Shown: piece after piece, positions 17,754 through 25,931 of the stretch
Numbering within the stretch: the stretch's first letter is position 1
Layout: each line of letters begins with the position of its first letter
Assembly (NCBI RefSeq): GCF_002236805.1
Contig: NZ_NIQA01000001.1
Span: 1 to 64,000 of the forward strand
Length of the DNA stretch: 64,000 bases
Source of the DNA: Pusillimonas sp. T2
Lineage (GTDB): Bacteria > Pseudomonadota > Gammaproteobacteria > Burkholderiales > Burkholderiaceae_B
Direction of reading: 5' to 3'
Translations under genes and position numbers: made by a program
Notes under the pieces: generated by a model
Databases searched by the model: none
The model's input: the letters and a program-made list of their open reading frames with translations, nothing else
What the model was told of the DNA's origin: nothing

Positions 17754-18787
17754 TGGGCCGGCCCTTTCTTGCTCAGCATCTTTTTCACGGCACGGTCAAA
17801 GTCGGACTCGATTCGCTGCTGCTTGTTGAACTTTTCGTATTCAGCAAACGCCTTTTGCTCGGCCTGGCTCCGGGTGATGGAACCGTAGCCCTCCAAAACC
17901 TGGTATTCGTTAAAGGCCAGAAATTTATTGACGCTTTCAGCAAAACTTGCCATGGTGAACGGCTTTTTGCGCTCGATAACGCCCTCGATATAATCAAAAA
18001 AAGCAGAGACGGTACGCTCCAGTTTCTTGATGTCTGCCTCGCTTAAATAGTTTTTTGCCACTACCGAGTCCGACTTCAATACCCGGCCCGCCGGTGCATT
18101 TTTGTAGGTGCTCATACCCATCAACGGCTGGCTGGCATCGGCTTTCAGTGCAATTATTTCTGCTGCCGTGTGGCCGGTTATGGCGAAGTGAAATTTGTCT
18201 TGTACGTGGGCATAAAACAGGCGTGTGGTTTCAGACTTCGGGTCGTAATCGATGCTGCATTCGGCAAAAATATCGGTAATCTGCTGGTAAATTCTCCGCT
18301 CGCTGGCGCGAATAGAACGCACCCGCTCCAACAGTTCGCGGAAATAATCCTTGCCAAAGTAACGGCCGTTCTTCAGGCGCTCATCATCCATGGCAAAGCC
18401 CTTGATGATGTACTCTTTGATCAACTGCGTTGCCCAGATACGGAACTGGGTAGCCTGGGCGGAGTTAACGCGGTAGCCGACCGAGATCACCGCATCGAGG
18501 TTGTAGTACTTCACCTGCTGGGTTTGGGTTAACCCTGCCACTGCACCGTGCTCAGTGGTTGTTTCCAAAATGGAAATAACCAGTTCCTCTTGCAACTCCC
18601 CACTGTCAAAGATATTTTTCAGATGCTTGGATATCGCCGGCACGCCTACGCCAAACAATTCTGCCATGCGTTTTTGGGTTAGCCACAGGGTCTCGTTGCC
18701 AAGCAGTACTTCGACTTTGATCTGGCCATTGGGTGCGGTGTAGAGCAGAAATTCGGTGGTCTGGTCTTGCAGGCTAAGGTTGGCCAT
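17750..18787 (-). CDS. RhuM-family protein encoded inside the hsd operon
   Basis: The protein has 345 residues. It belongs to the virulence RhuM family: N-terminal [20 protein letters not shown], then a winged-helix-like [14 protein letters not shown] with [23 protein letters not shown] in the middle, and a polar helical C-terminal half ([18 protein letters not shown]). RhuM-type genes are often found within type I restriction operons, where their role is not established. Here it lies between hsdS and hsdR, ten bases after hsdS and overlapping hsdR by four bases. It therefore should be made in proportion to the restriction subunits. There is no signal or membrane segment. Confidence 0.9.
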   Translation of the reverse strand: MANLSLQDQTTEFLLYTAPNGQIKVEVLLGNETLWLTQKRMAELFGVGVPAISKHLKNIFDSGELQEELVISILETTTEHGAVAGLTQTQQVKYYNLDAVISVGYRVNSAQATQFRIWATQLIKEYIIKGFAMDDERLKNGRYFGKDYFRELLERVRSIRASERRIYQQITDIFAECSIDYDPKSETTRLFYAHVQDKFHFAITGHTAAEIIALKADASQPLMGMSTYKNAPAGRVLKSDSVVAKNYLSEADIKKLERTVSAFFDYIEGVIERKKPFTMASFAESVNKFLAFNEYQVLEGYGSITRSQAEQKAFAEYEKFNKQQRIESDFDRAVKKMLSKKGPAQ

Positions 18788-18797
18788 AAGCTCCCTC

Positions 18798-20024
18798 CTA
18801 TGCGTTTACAGAAGGCTTGACCGCTTCCGGTTTGGGGAAACTTAGCAGCAGGTCGCGGTAATATTCGTATTGCTTTTGGCGAAGGGCGATTTCGCGGGGC
18901 AAACCTTCTGCAATGGAGGTGGTGAGGGTGTCAAATTTATCGAGAATAGCGGCGATGCGCGCTTGTTCGTGGAGTGATGGTAACGGTATCGGAAAATTTA
19001 AAAACATTGGTCTACGCAGTGAGGTAACAGATGAACTCACTGACGCTCTTTGTATATACGTATAAAAATTTGCTTCTATATAGTGGTACACAAATCTCGA
19101 ATCCATCGTGTTATTCGGGACAATACGATATGCCCGCTGATGCAGCGCATACTTACCTTGGGCGTAATGAAATACCTTCCCAACTCCTGCGCCATCTCCG
19201 GCAGTGATTATTGCAGTTTCATCAAAGTCAAATACGTTTAGTTTTAACGGCTCTCGGCCGCGAGCATAAAAAATATAATCACCATCCTCTATGGCATCTT
19301 GCGTGTCATGACTGCCTGTGCCGATTTGGGCCACTTCTCCCAACGTTTTCCACTCCACTTCCCCGTCTTCAAAACTTAGCAGCTTGTCGCGATAGTAGTT
19401 GTACTGTTTTTTGCGGGCAGTAAGCTCGGTGGTAAGCTCGGTGGTAAGCTCGGTGGTAAGCTCGGTGAAAGCATCCAGAATGCGGACGATTTCGGCCTGG
19501 ATTTCAAGAGATTTTTTGGGTTTTTCCGGACATGGAATAGGTATTCTAATTTTCGCCATATCTGTGGCGGATACGTCAATTACCTTTGTTCCTTTTGCAT
19601 ACTTTCTTTTTTCACTTGAAAACTTATCTGTCTGGGAGAAATACGCAAAGTATTTTCCCAATATACAGCTGCCAGGCTTGAAGATGGTTGCATGCCCTCC
19701 GGTGACTGCTTGAAGTTCGCCAAGATATACGAGGGTTTTACCCACATCCTCCAGATTCTCGCTAGTATTTGTGATTACGACATCGCCCTTTTCAACCTTT
19801 CTTAGCTGCCTTGCCAAGTCAGAGGAAACAAACGACTTAGTCTTCGTCGTCGATAGTCCGTAGTATGTATAAATCTGGCCATAGTGAATAGCAGGTATGC
19901 CTTCTTCGGTGAAGTCCTTCTTCTGCAAACCATTGCCGCGAACTAACTCACCAAGTTCACCCAGAGGCTTCCAATCCACCTCAACCCCATCCAGCAGCCT
20001 ATCCATAAAACTCACGCTGCTCAT
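18798..20024 (-). CDS. hsdS: Type I restriction-modification specificity subunit (HsdS), type IC-like
   Basis: The protein has 408 residues, near EcoR124I HsdS (404). Two target-recognition domains (about 1-180 and 215-370) are each followed by a conserved helical spacer ending in [14 protein letters not shown] and [15 protein letters not shown]. Each target domain reads half of a bipartite DNA site. The spacer between them carries TEL-T repeats (AFTELT, three further TELT units, then ARKKQY). In EcoR124I and its R124/3 variant, a change from two to three TAEL repeats changes the spacer length in the recognition site. HsdS overlaps hsdM by four bases upstream and is followed ten bases later by the RhuM-like gene. 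Confidence 0.93.
   Translation of the reverse strand: MSSVSFMDRLLDGVEVDWKPLGELGELVRGNGLQKKDFTEEGIPAIHYGQIYTYYGLSTTKTKSFVSSDLARQLRKVEKGDVVITNTSENLEDVGKTLVYLGELQAVTGGHATIFKPGSCILGKYFAYFSQTDKFSSEKRKYAKGTKVIDVSATDMAKIRIPIPCPEKPKKSLEIQAEIVRILDAFTELTTELTTELTTELTARKKQYNYYRDKLLSFEDGEVEWKTLGEVAQIGTGSHDTQDAIEDGDYIFYARGREPLKLNVFDFDETAIITAGDGAGVGKVFHYAQGKYALHQRAYRIVPNNTMDSRFVYHYIEANFYTYIQRASVSSSVTSLRRPMFLNFPIPLPSLHEQARIAAILDKFDTLTTSIAEGLPREIALRQKQYEYYRDLLLSFPKPEAVKPSVNA
19421..19467 (-). repeat. 12-bp tandem repeat in hsdS (variable TTEL units)
   Basis: Plus-strand units TAAGCTCGGTGG occur three times perfectly (19421, 19433, 19445), followed by an 11-base fourth copy ending at 19467. Each unit encodes four residues (TTEL register) of the central spacer of HsdS. 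Since unit length is a multiple of three, gain or loss of a unit keeps the frame and changes the distance between the two target-recognition domains by one helical turn or so. Confidence 0.95.
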
Positions 20025-21601
20025 GTCCCAAGCTCCTTACCCTCAATCTCTGCCACAATCGCGTCAATTTCCGCCCGCAGCCTGTCGATCTTGGTAACAG
20101 TACTTTTCAGCTCCGCATTAATCCGGGCAATATCCACCACTTCACGGCTATCTTTGGCTTCGACATAGCTGCTAACTGACAAGTTGTAGTCATTTGCGGC
20201 GATGTCTTCAAAGGGAACGGATCGGGCAAGATGGTCAACATTTGCCTTGCTGTCGAACACCTGCATAATTTCTTCGACGTGTGCATCGGTAAGCGTATTG
20301 TTGTTGGTTTCCTTTTTGAACAGGCCACTGGCGTCAATGAATTGAGTGGTGGTGTCGGTTTTGTGTTTTGACAGCACCAGAATAGTCACTGCAATGGTGG
20401 TGCCGTAAAACAGGTTGGGCGCCAGCGAAATCACTGTTTCTACGTAGTTGTTATCTACCAGGTACTTTCTGATTTTTTGCTCGGCACCACCCCGGTAAAA
20501 AATACCGGGAAAGCAAACGATGGCGGCGCGGCCTTTGCTAGAAAGGTAGCTAAGCGCATGAAGCACAAAAGCGAAATCGGCTTTCGATTTCGGCGCCAGC
20601 ACGCCCGCCGGGGCAAAGCGCTCATCGTTAATCAGCGTAGGGTCGTCGGCGCCTACCCACTTCACCGAGTAAGGCGGGTTAGACACAATGGCATCAAAGG
20701 GTTTGTCGTCGCCAAAGTGCGGGTCGATCAGGGTGTTGCCCAGCCGGATGTTGAACTTGTCGTAGTTGATGTTGTGCAAGAACATGTTCATACGCGCCAG
20801 GTTGTAGGTGGTGTGGTTGATCTCCTGGCCGAAGAAGCCTTCTTCAATAATGTGGGCGTCGAAGTGCTTTTTCGCTTGCAACAGCAACGATCCCGAACCG
20901 CAGGCGGGGTCATAAATTTTGTTGACGCTGGTTTGCCCATGCATGGCCAACTGAGCAATTAGCTTGGAGACGTGCTGCGGTGTAAAAAACTCACCGCCTG
21001 ACTTGCCCGCGTTGGCCGCATAGTTAGAGATCAGGAATTCATAGGCATCGCCAAATAGGTCGATTTGGCTGCCGTGAAAGTCGCCAAGATCCAGGCCGAC
21101 TACGCCTTTAAGCACAGCGGCCAGGCGCGCATTTTTATCCTTTACCGTATTGCCCAGGCGGTTGCTGGTGGTGTCGAAATCGGCAAACAGGCCTTTAATA
21201 TCGCCCTCTGACGGGTAGCCGTTGGCCGAGCTTTCGATAGCAGCAAAAATAGCGGCCAAGTCTGTGTTCAGACTTTCGTTGCCAAGGGCGTTTTTGGTAA
21301 CGTTTACAAACAGCTGGCTGGGGTAAATGAAGTAGCCCTTGGTTTTGGTAGCGTCGTCTTTTATTTCCGGCGTAATGACGCTATCGGGCAGTTCGGCATA
21401 GTTGATGCTGTCGTCACCTGCCTGAATATAGCTGGAAAAGTTTTCGCTGATGAAGCGGTAAAACAGAGTGCCCAGCACATACTGCTTGAAATCCCAGCCA
21501 TCTACGGCACCACGGACATCGTTGGCAATGGCCCAGATTTGGCGCTGCAGGGCGGCCCGTTGTTGGCTACTCGTCATACTATTGATCCTGTTTCCGTTCA
21601 C
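20021..21601 (-). CDS. hsdM: Type I restriction-modification methylase subunit (HsdM)
   Basis: The protein has 526 residues, as in type IC methylases. The N-terminal HsdM_N helical domain includes [20 protein letters not shown]. The catalytic domain has the SAM-binding motif [11 protein letters not shown] and motif [11 protein letters not shown], the hallmark of N6-adenine methyltransferases. Two HsdM with one HsdS methylate the host recognition site, and with HsdR they restrict foreign DNA. It is the first gene of the operon (minus strand), transcribed from the interval between 21602 and the right island repeat. The stop overlaps hsdS (ATGA). Confidence 0.95.
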   Translation of the reverse strand: MNGNRINSMTSSQQRAALQRQIWAIANDVRGAVDGWDFKQYVLGTLFYRFISENFSSYIQAGDDSINYAELPDSVITPEIKDDATKTKGYFIYPSQLFVNVTKNALGNESLNTDLAAIFAAIESSANGYPSEGDIKGLFADFDTTSNRLGNTVKDKNARLAAVLKGVVGLDLGDFHGSQIDLFGDAYEFLISNYAANAGKSGGEFFTPQHVSKLIAQLAMHGQTSVNKIYDPACGSGSLLLQAKKHFDAHIIEEGFFGQEINHTTYNLARMNMFLHNINYDKFNIRLGNTLIDPHFGDDKPFDAIVSNPPYSVKWVGADDPTLINDERFAPAGVLAPKSKADFAFVLHALSYLSSKGRAAIVCFPGIFYRGGAEQKIRKYLVDNNYVETVISLAPNLFYGTTIAVTILVLSKHKTDTTTQFIDASGLFKKETNNNTLTDAHVEEIMQVFDSKANVDHLARSVPFEDIAANDYNLSVSSYVEAKDSREVVDIARINAELKSTVTKIDRLRAEIDAIVAEIEGKELGT

Positions 21602-21719
21602 ATCTATTCAAGCCGGCCACCCGTTTACAAAACAATGGCTCACCGGTTGTTTACGTTTAGTAACATCAAACCATGGCACTTGTCCAGACTCCCAACACAA
21701 AAGCCTTTAGCCAGCGCCC

Positions 21720-21760
21720 AAAAGCAAAACGCCAACCCCGAAGGATTGGCGTTTTGCTTG
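21720..21760 (-). terminator. Terminator hairpin of tRNA-Asn (also copied in the left repeat)
   Basis: The inverted repeat AGCAAAACGCCAA / TTGGCGTTTTGCT encloses a ten-base loop. On the minus strand it directly follows the tRNA CCA end and ends in a T-rich run. The second copy at 8498-8538 faces the stop of the epimerase gene at 8456 and can also stop plus-strand transcription into the island. Confidence 0.85.
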
Positions 21761-21811
21761 AATTTTTGGCTCCCCGAACTGGGTTCGAACCAGTGACCTG
21801 CGGATTAACAG
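21720..21811. repeat. Right attachment-site repeat (attR-like) inside tRNA-Asn
   Basis: These 92 bases are identical to 8498-8589. They cover the terminator and the 3' part of tRNA-Asn up to the anticodon loop. Because the intact tRNA lies on this side, the island was inserted so that the chromosome's own 5' half is joined to an element-carried or retained 3' half. Confidence 0.92.
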
Positions 21812-21842
21812 TCCGTCGCTCTACCGACTGAGCTATCGGGGA
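21767..21842 (-). tRNA. tRNA-Asn (anticodon GTT), CCA encoded
   Basis: The minus strand reads 76 bases. The acceptor TCCCCGA pairs with TCGGGGA, the D arm has AGCTCAGTCGGTAGAGC, the anticodon loop is CTGTTAA with anticodon GTT, the T arm has GGTTCGAACC, and the 3' end is an encoded CCA. The anticodon reads asparagine codons AAC and AAT. A TATAGT -10-like box lies a dozen bases upstream. This tRNA is the attachment site of the island. Confidence 0.97.
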
Positions 21843-21976
21843 ATTGAAAGAACATAACTATAGCACATTTATTTTTTGGTGTGCAAGCCAGCCCTAACTT
21901 TTTTTGCGTTTAACTTTGCTTGCCAAACCGCTGCACCTGCAATGATCAAACGCTACACCCACCTTTAAATACCCTT

Positions 21977-23542
21977 TTAGCCGGCGGCAAGCCTGCAATT
22001 GGGTGTAGGCGGCGTAATCCCCCATTTTACCGTAAAAATGGGGCTCTTGTCAGACGACCATTGCTGTTTAAATTCACCCTGCATTGGCGACTTGTCGAAC
22101 AGGGCCATGAGCTCGGTCGACCAGTACCCTCGACCGTCGGGCGTGTAAACGACCAGCACCCCACAATCAAGGGCGGTTTCAGGGGTCAGCCATGGCGACT
22201 GAAAGTAATCGGCGCTGATAAATACTTGCGTGTCGTCAGAAACATTCATGGCTACATTACCCCCAAACCAGGTATCGGACGCGACCAGTCTCAATGGGGC
22301 GTTGGGCACATGCTGCGCCCATACCTGCTGCAATTGCGCGGCGATTTCGGGGCCCGGGAATGTTGAGCGTGTCATACGCCCTGTCTCGTAAGCCACAGGG
22401 CCGCGCGCGACCGCGTAGCCGACGGCCATGAGCACATGCAAGGCAATAGCAACGACAGCGGTGCGGCGCAGCCATACCTGGTCGCTGCCCTTAAGGCGCC
22501 AGAAGGCGTAAAAGCCAAACAGAATAAAAAACGTTGTGCCCCATGAGGCCACCAGCTTGGTGCCCAAAATAGCCGACACCAGCAAGGTCATGGCAAAGGG
22601 CCCTAACCCCACCCACAACAAAAAGGCTCGCGCCTCGGGCGTTATCGACTGAGCATAGGTGTATGTTTGCGCCGAGTGCAAAGTGGGCGCGGCGTCGCGG
22701 CGCTGCCACCACCACAAGGCAAACCACAGCACAAAAAGCGGCGCCATCCGGGCCACCTGGTCTACCGAAAAATCAACCATGCTTTTCAGGACGTCGATAT
22801 AGCCACCATCTACGTCCATGGAATTATCGGCGTAACGCAGCGGTGCAAAGTCGTGGGCAACCAACCAGAACACATGCGGCAACACCACCACTAAAAACAC
22901 CACGGTTGCCGCGCCAATACCCTTCCATACGGCCGGGCGGCGCAAATACCCATGCGCCAACATGAAGACAAAAAACACCGCAAACTGGATGAGGGCACTG
23001 TACTTGGTCAGCATGGCCAAACCGGCCACCAGACCCAGCCATAACCAGTTAGACAACCCGTCGTCTCGTAGCGCCCTGAACAACAGCCAGATGCACGCGG
23101 CAATAGACCACAGCTGCGCCGTATTGTGGTTATATATGGTTGCCCGCAACGAAAAATACATGGTGACCGACACCATAATGGTGGCAATCAGGGCGCGGCG
23201 TGGCGTGGTGAACTCGCACCCCAGCAAGTACACAAACCATAAGGCCAGTGCCGACACCAGTTGCCCGGCAAAAAATGTCAGCCAAATAGGTCGACCAAAC
23301 AGCTCTACCAGTACGTACATTAACCACGACGGCAACGGCGGGTGCTTTGAGTACCCCCACTCAAGGCTGGACGCCCACACCAGCTCTTCCATGCCGTCAA
23401 GATCAGGCGCTTTATGGCTGAAGGCACAAAGTGCCGTCCAGAGCACCACCACCACGGCCAAGTAGGCCAGCAATAACCAGTGTGTAGTGGAACCAGACTG
23501 ACGTTGAAACGACGAAGGGACGGAACCAGAATGTGAAGTCAT
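21977..23542 (-). CDS. Glycosyltransferase family 39 (PMT_2/ArnT-like) membrane protein
   Basis: The protein has 521 residues with roughly ten to twelve membrane segments. The first periplasmic loop after segment one has the pattern D-x-D-G with PDLDGMEELVWASSLEWGY, matching the GT-C family fold of ArnT and protein O-mannosyltransferases, where the acidic pair binds the lipid-linked sugar donor. A short soluble domain follows the last segment, starting near residue 400. Enzymes of this family move a sugar from a polyprenyl phosphate onto lipid A or other glycans. The acceptor is not evident. The gene stands alone, divergent from the permease at 23640. Confidence 0.85.
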   Translation of the reverse strand: MTSHSGSVPSSFQRQSGSTTHWLLLAYLAVVVVLWTALCAFSHKAPDLDGMEELVWASSLEWGYSKHPPLPSWLMYVLVELFGRPIWLTFFAGQLVSALALWFVYLLGCEFTTPRRALIATIMVSVTMYFSLRATIYNHNTAQLWSIAACIWLLFRALRDDGLSNWLWLGLVAGLAMLTKYSALIQFAVFFVFMLAHGYLRRPAVWKGIGAATVVFLVVVLPHVFWLVAHDFAPLRYADNSMDVDGGYIDVLKSMVDFSVDQVARMAPLFVLWFALWWWQRRDAAPTLHSAQTYTYAQSITPEARAFLLWVGLGPFAMTLLVSAILGTKLVASWGTTFFILFGFYAFWRLKGSDQVWLRRTAVVAIALHVLMAVGYAVARGPVAYETGRMTRSTFPGPEIAAQLQQVWAQHVPNAPLRLVASDTWFGGNVAMNVSDDTQVFISADYFQSPWLTPETALDCGVLVVYTPDGRGYWSTELMALFDKSPMQGEFKQQWSSDKSPIFTVKWGITPPTPNCRLAAG

Positions 23543-23639
23543 GAAGACGCCCGAGAGTAAAAATGGGTTAAGCGCAAATAATTAACGGTATGATGCTGAT
23601 CTGATTTTTACGGGATTTTATGTGAATCACGGAGCCCAT

Positions 23640-24698
23640 ATGCGCAATAGTGGCATTTACTTTCGAAGCTTTGTAACCCTGCTGATTATTGTATCGGTGG
23701 CCTTCGGCTGGCTGCTGCTGCCTTACTACAGCGCGCTGTTCTGGGGTTGCGTGTTTGCCATCAGTTTTACGCCCCTGCATCGCAAGCTGCTGGCCAAGAT
23801 ACCGGCGCACCCCAATACAGCGGCGCTGGGCACATTGCTGCTGTGCTTGGTTGCCGTTATTTTTCCGCTGATCATCTTGACCAGCGCGCTCATTCGCGAA
23901 GGCGCCACCATTTACCGGCGCATCGAAAGCGGGCAGCTTAATCTGGGGCTTTACTACGAACGCATCATCAATGCCCTGCCCGAGTCGCTACACCACTGGC
24001 TCGAAGAGCTCGGCGTCGCCGACGTGTTCAGTATTCAAGAAAAGCTATCGGCCGGCGCCCTTGAGGGTAGCAAGTTCCTGGCCAGCCAGGCCGTCAATAT
24101 CGGGCAGAACACGGCCGGCTTTTTAGTCAGCATGGCCATCATGCTGTATTTGCTGTTTTTTTTGCTGCGTGACGGCCCCTCATTGGCACGAACCATCAAC
24201 CTGGTTATACCTTTAAGCGACGAGCACAAGCAGATGCTCATCCAGAAATTCATCACCGTCGTGCGCGCCACCGTCAAAGGAAACATTGTCGTGGCGGCCA
24301 CGCAAGGCGCACTGGGTGGGTTCATTTTCTGGGTACTGGGTATCGACGGCGCACTGCTGTGGGGTGTGATTATGGCGTTTTTGTCGTTGCTGCCCGCTGT
24401 AGGCGCCGCCATCATCTGGGCGCCAGTGGCTGTCTACTTCCTGGTCACCGGGGCATATTGGGACGGCGCCATTTTGATTCTGTTCGGGGTGCTGGTCATT
24501 GGCCTGGTCGACAACATTTTGCGCCCGCTGCTGGTGGGCAAAGACACCAAAATGCCCGACTACGTCGTACTGATTTCTACGTTGGGCGGTTTGGCCACCT
24601 TCGGCCTTAACGGCTTTGTCATTGGGCCACTGCTGGCCGCCCTATTCATGTCGGTGTGGTCGCTGTTCCCGGCCGCCATCAACGCTCAAAAAACGTAA
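23640..24698 (+). CDS. AI-2E transporter family permease (YdiK/PerM-like)
   Basis: The protein has 352 residues from the ATG at 23640, which has GGAG eight bases upstream; a GTG six codons earlier is possible. About eight membrane segments are seen. The central part has the family signature region ATVKGNIVVAATQGALGGFIF followed by LLWGVIMAFLSLLPAVGAAIIW, and the end has GLVDNILRPLLVGKDTKMPDY. Family members are membrane permeases, named for quorum-signal export (TqsA) but with wider roles, such as Na+/H+ antiport. The substrate is unknown. Confidence 0.9.
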   Translation: MRNSGIYFRSFVTLLIIVSVAFGWLLLPYYSALFWGCVFAISFTPLHRKLLAKIPAHPNTAALGTLLLCLVAVIFPLIILTSALIREGATIYRRIESGQLNLGLYYERIINALPESLHHWLEELGVADVFSIQEKLSAGALEGSKFLASQAVNIGQNTAGFLVSMAIMLYLLFFLLRDGPSLARTINLVIPLSDEHKQMLIQKFITVVRATVKGNIVVAATQGALGGFIFWVLGIDGALLWGVIMAFLSLLPAVGAAIIWAPVAVYFLVTGAYWDGAILILFGVLVIGLVDNILRPLLVGKDTKMPDYVVLISTLGGLATFGLNGFVIGPLLAALFMSVWSLFPAAINAQKT

Positions 24699-24872
24699 CA
24701 AATTAAGGGTAATGTACCGAATAGCACTTGTTGTGCGTTGCAGACGCCCCAAAGCAACCACACAATCGGTACAATTTGCCTATTACATCCGGCGAGCCTA
24801 GGCCATTTTCCCTAAAAAATGTAACAATTCGCACAGGGCTTGCCATATTGCTGCACCTATAAAAACATTGCC

Positions 24873-25643
24873 ATGGACAACACCCCCGACACACTGCCAA
24901 ACCCAAACATCGACGTCAACGACCCGCATACGATTACGGCGGAGCTCGAAATTCAGTCGGTGCTGCGCAATATCCAGCGTCAACGTTCGCTATTGCATGT
25001 GCATGTGTCCAACAGCATCACGGCCATGATCAGCACCGTCCTCGACGTCGATCGCAACAGCAATCAATGGATATTCGACATTTCGGCCGACGCCAGCACC
25101 AATCAACGGGTACAGTCGGCCAACAAAATCATTGTCGAAACGTCGCTAGAAAAAATTCATATCAAGTTTGTATGCAGCGGTGTAAAACCCTGCGATTTCG
25201 AAGGCAAGCCCGCTTTGTGCGCTCCCCTGCCCCAGGCCCTCAGCTACCTTCAGCGGCGCGACTTCTACCGTATTAACACACCCATTACCCATCCGATCAT
25301 GTGCCGCATCCCGGTGCGCGAACACCAAAAGCTCAAAGTGGTGTCGCTACCCTTGGGCGACATCAGCGGCGGCGGCATCGGCGTGTTCGACGATCATCAT
25401 CTGCCCGAGCGCTCCATGGGCACCATCTACGACAACTGCGAAATCACGCTGCCCGATGTCGGTGTTATTACCGTCACCCTTCGTATTCAACACGTTGTCG
25501 CACAAGAGCTACCCAGCGGCAAAACGCGTTTTCGCGTGGGCTGTGCCTTCGTGCGGCCTTCCGGCCCCACCCTTAACCTCATCCAGCGTTACGTGGGCAA
25601 GCTCGAGCGCGAACTGATCGCCAAGCGGCGCGGCTTCGGTTAA
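24873..25643 (+). CDS. YcgR-like flagellar brake protein (PilZ domain)
   Basis: The protein has 256 residues from the ATG at 24873; an in-frame ATG at 24840 gives eleven more residues of poor character. The N-terminal YcgR domain covers about 15-115, followed by a PilZ domain. The c-di-GMP-binding motifs are present: the R-R-x-x-x-R stretch as QRRDFYRI and D-x-S-x-x-G as DISGGGIG. In enterics, YcgR with bound c-di-GMP slows the flagellar motor. No flagellar gene is in this window, but the GGDEF/EAL genes at 38.7-42 kb could supply or remove the ligand. Confidence 0.9.
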   Translation: MDNTPDTLPNPNIDVNDPHTITAELEIQSVLRNIQRQRSLLHVHVSNSITAMISTVLDVDRNSNQWIFDISADASTNQRVQSANKIIVETSLEKIHIKFVCSGVKPCDFEGKPALCAPLPQALSYLQRRDFYRINTPITHPIMCRIPVREHQKLKVVSLPLGDISGGGIGVFDDHHLPERSMGTIYDNCEITLPDVGVITVTLRIQHVVAQELPSGKTRFRVGCAFVRPSGPTLNLIQRYVGKLERELIAKRRGFG

Positions 25644-25664
25644 TGGCCACACGGCTTCCTGGCA

Positions 25665-25694
25665 TTGCACCCGAAAAACAAAATTCGGTATAAT
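25665..25694 (+). promoter_or_regulatory. Sigma70-type promoter of tRNA-Thr
   Basis: TTGCAC at 25665 and TATAAT at 25689 are separated by 18 bases, close to the sigma70 consensus. The tRNA starts about 25 bases after the -10 box, so a short leader is expected. Confidence 0.75.
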
Positions 25695-25719
25695 TTTGGG
25701 CTTAGCTTTTACAGCTTTG

Positions 25720-25795
25720 GCCGATATAGCTCAGTTGGTAGAGCAGCTCATTCGTAATGAGAAGGTCGTAGGTTCGACTCCTATTATCGGCACCA
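25720..25795 (+). tRNA. tRNA-Thr (anticodon CGT), CCA encoded
   Basis: The tRNA has 76 bases including CCA. The acceptor GCCGATA pairs with TATCGGC, the D arm contains AGCTCAGTTGGTAGAGC, the anticodon loop is TTCGTAA with CGT, and the T arm contains GGTTCGACTCC. The anticodon reads ACG. Confidence 0.96.
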
Positions 25796-25801
25796 AAATA
25801 C

Positions 25802-25837
25802 AAAGCCCTTTCTGGCAACAACCAGAAAGGGCTTTTT
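25802..25837 (+). terminator. Terminator of tRNA-Thr
   Basis: The stem AAAGCCCTTTCTGG / CCAGAAAGGGCTTT encloses a seven-base loop and ends in a T run. It begins seven bases after the tRNA. Confidence 0.9.
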
Positions 25838-25931
25838 CTTGGGCGGTATTGGCCGATGAATAGCCTGTGAACCTGGCCGCTACCAACCGTGGCCGGCGAA
25901 GTAGCCGGCAACGATTAGCGCACAACCGCAA

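Larger units (their letters stand above)
8498..21811. mobile_element. Genomic island inserted at tRNA-Asn (defence island, no integrase seen)
   Basis: Two identical 92-bp copies (8498-8589 and 21720-21811) flank the segment. The repeat holds the 3' half of tRNA-Asn, including the CCA end and T arm, plus its downstream terminator hairpin. The complete tRNA is restored at the right end. This is the classic footprint of tyrosine-recombinase integration into a tRNA 3' end. One unit (13,222 bases with one repeat) carries an OLD-like nuclease, the 12-residue repeat protein and its divergent neighbour, a toxin-antitoxin remnant and a type I restriction operon. I found no integrase, excisionase, replication or conjugation gene, so the island seems unable to move by itself. 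Either these genes were lost or it is mobilised in trans. Confidence 0.88.

Noticed and set aside
8590..21719. Integrase remnant inside the island
   Set aside because: I looked for tyrosine- or serine-recombinase motifs near both att repeats and in gaps between genes and saw none.
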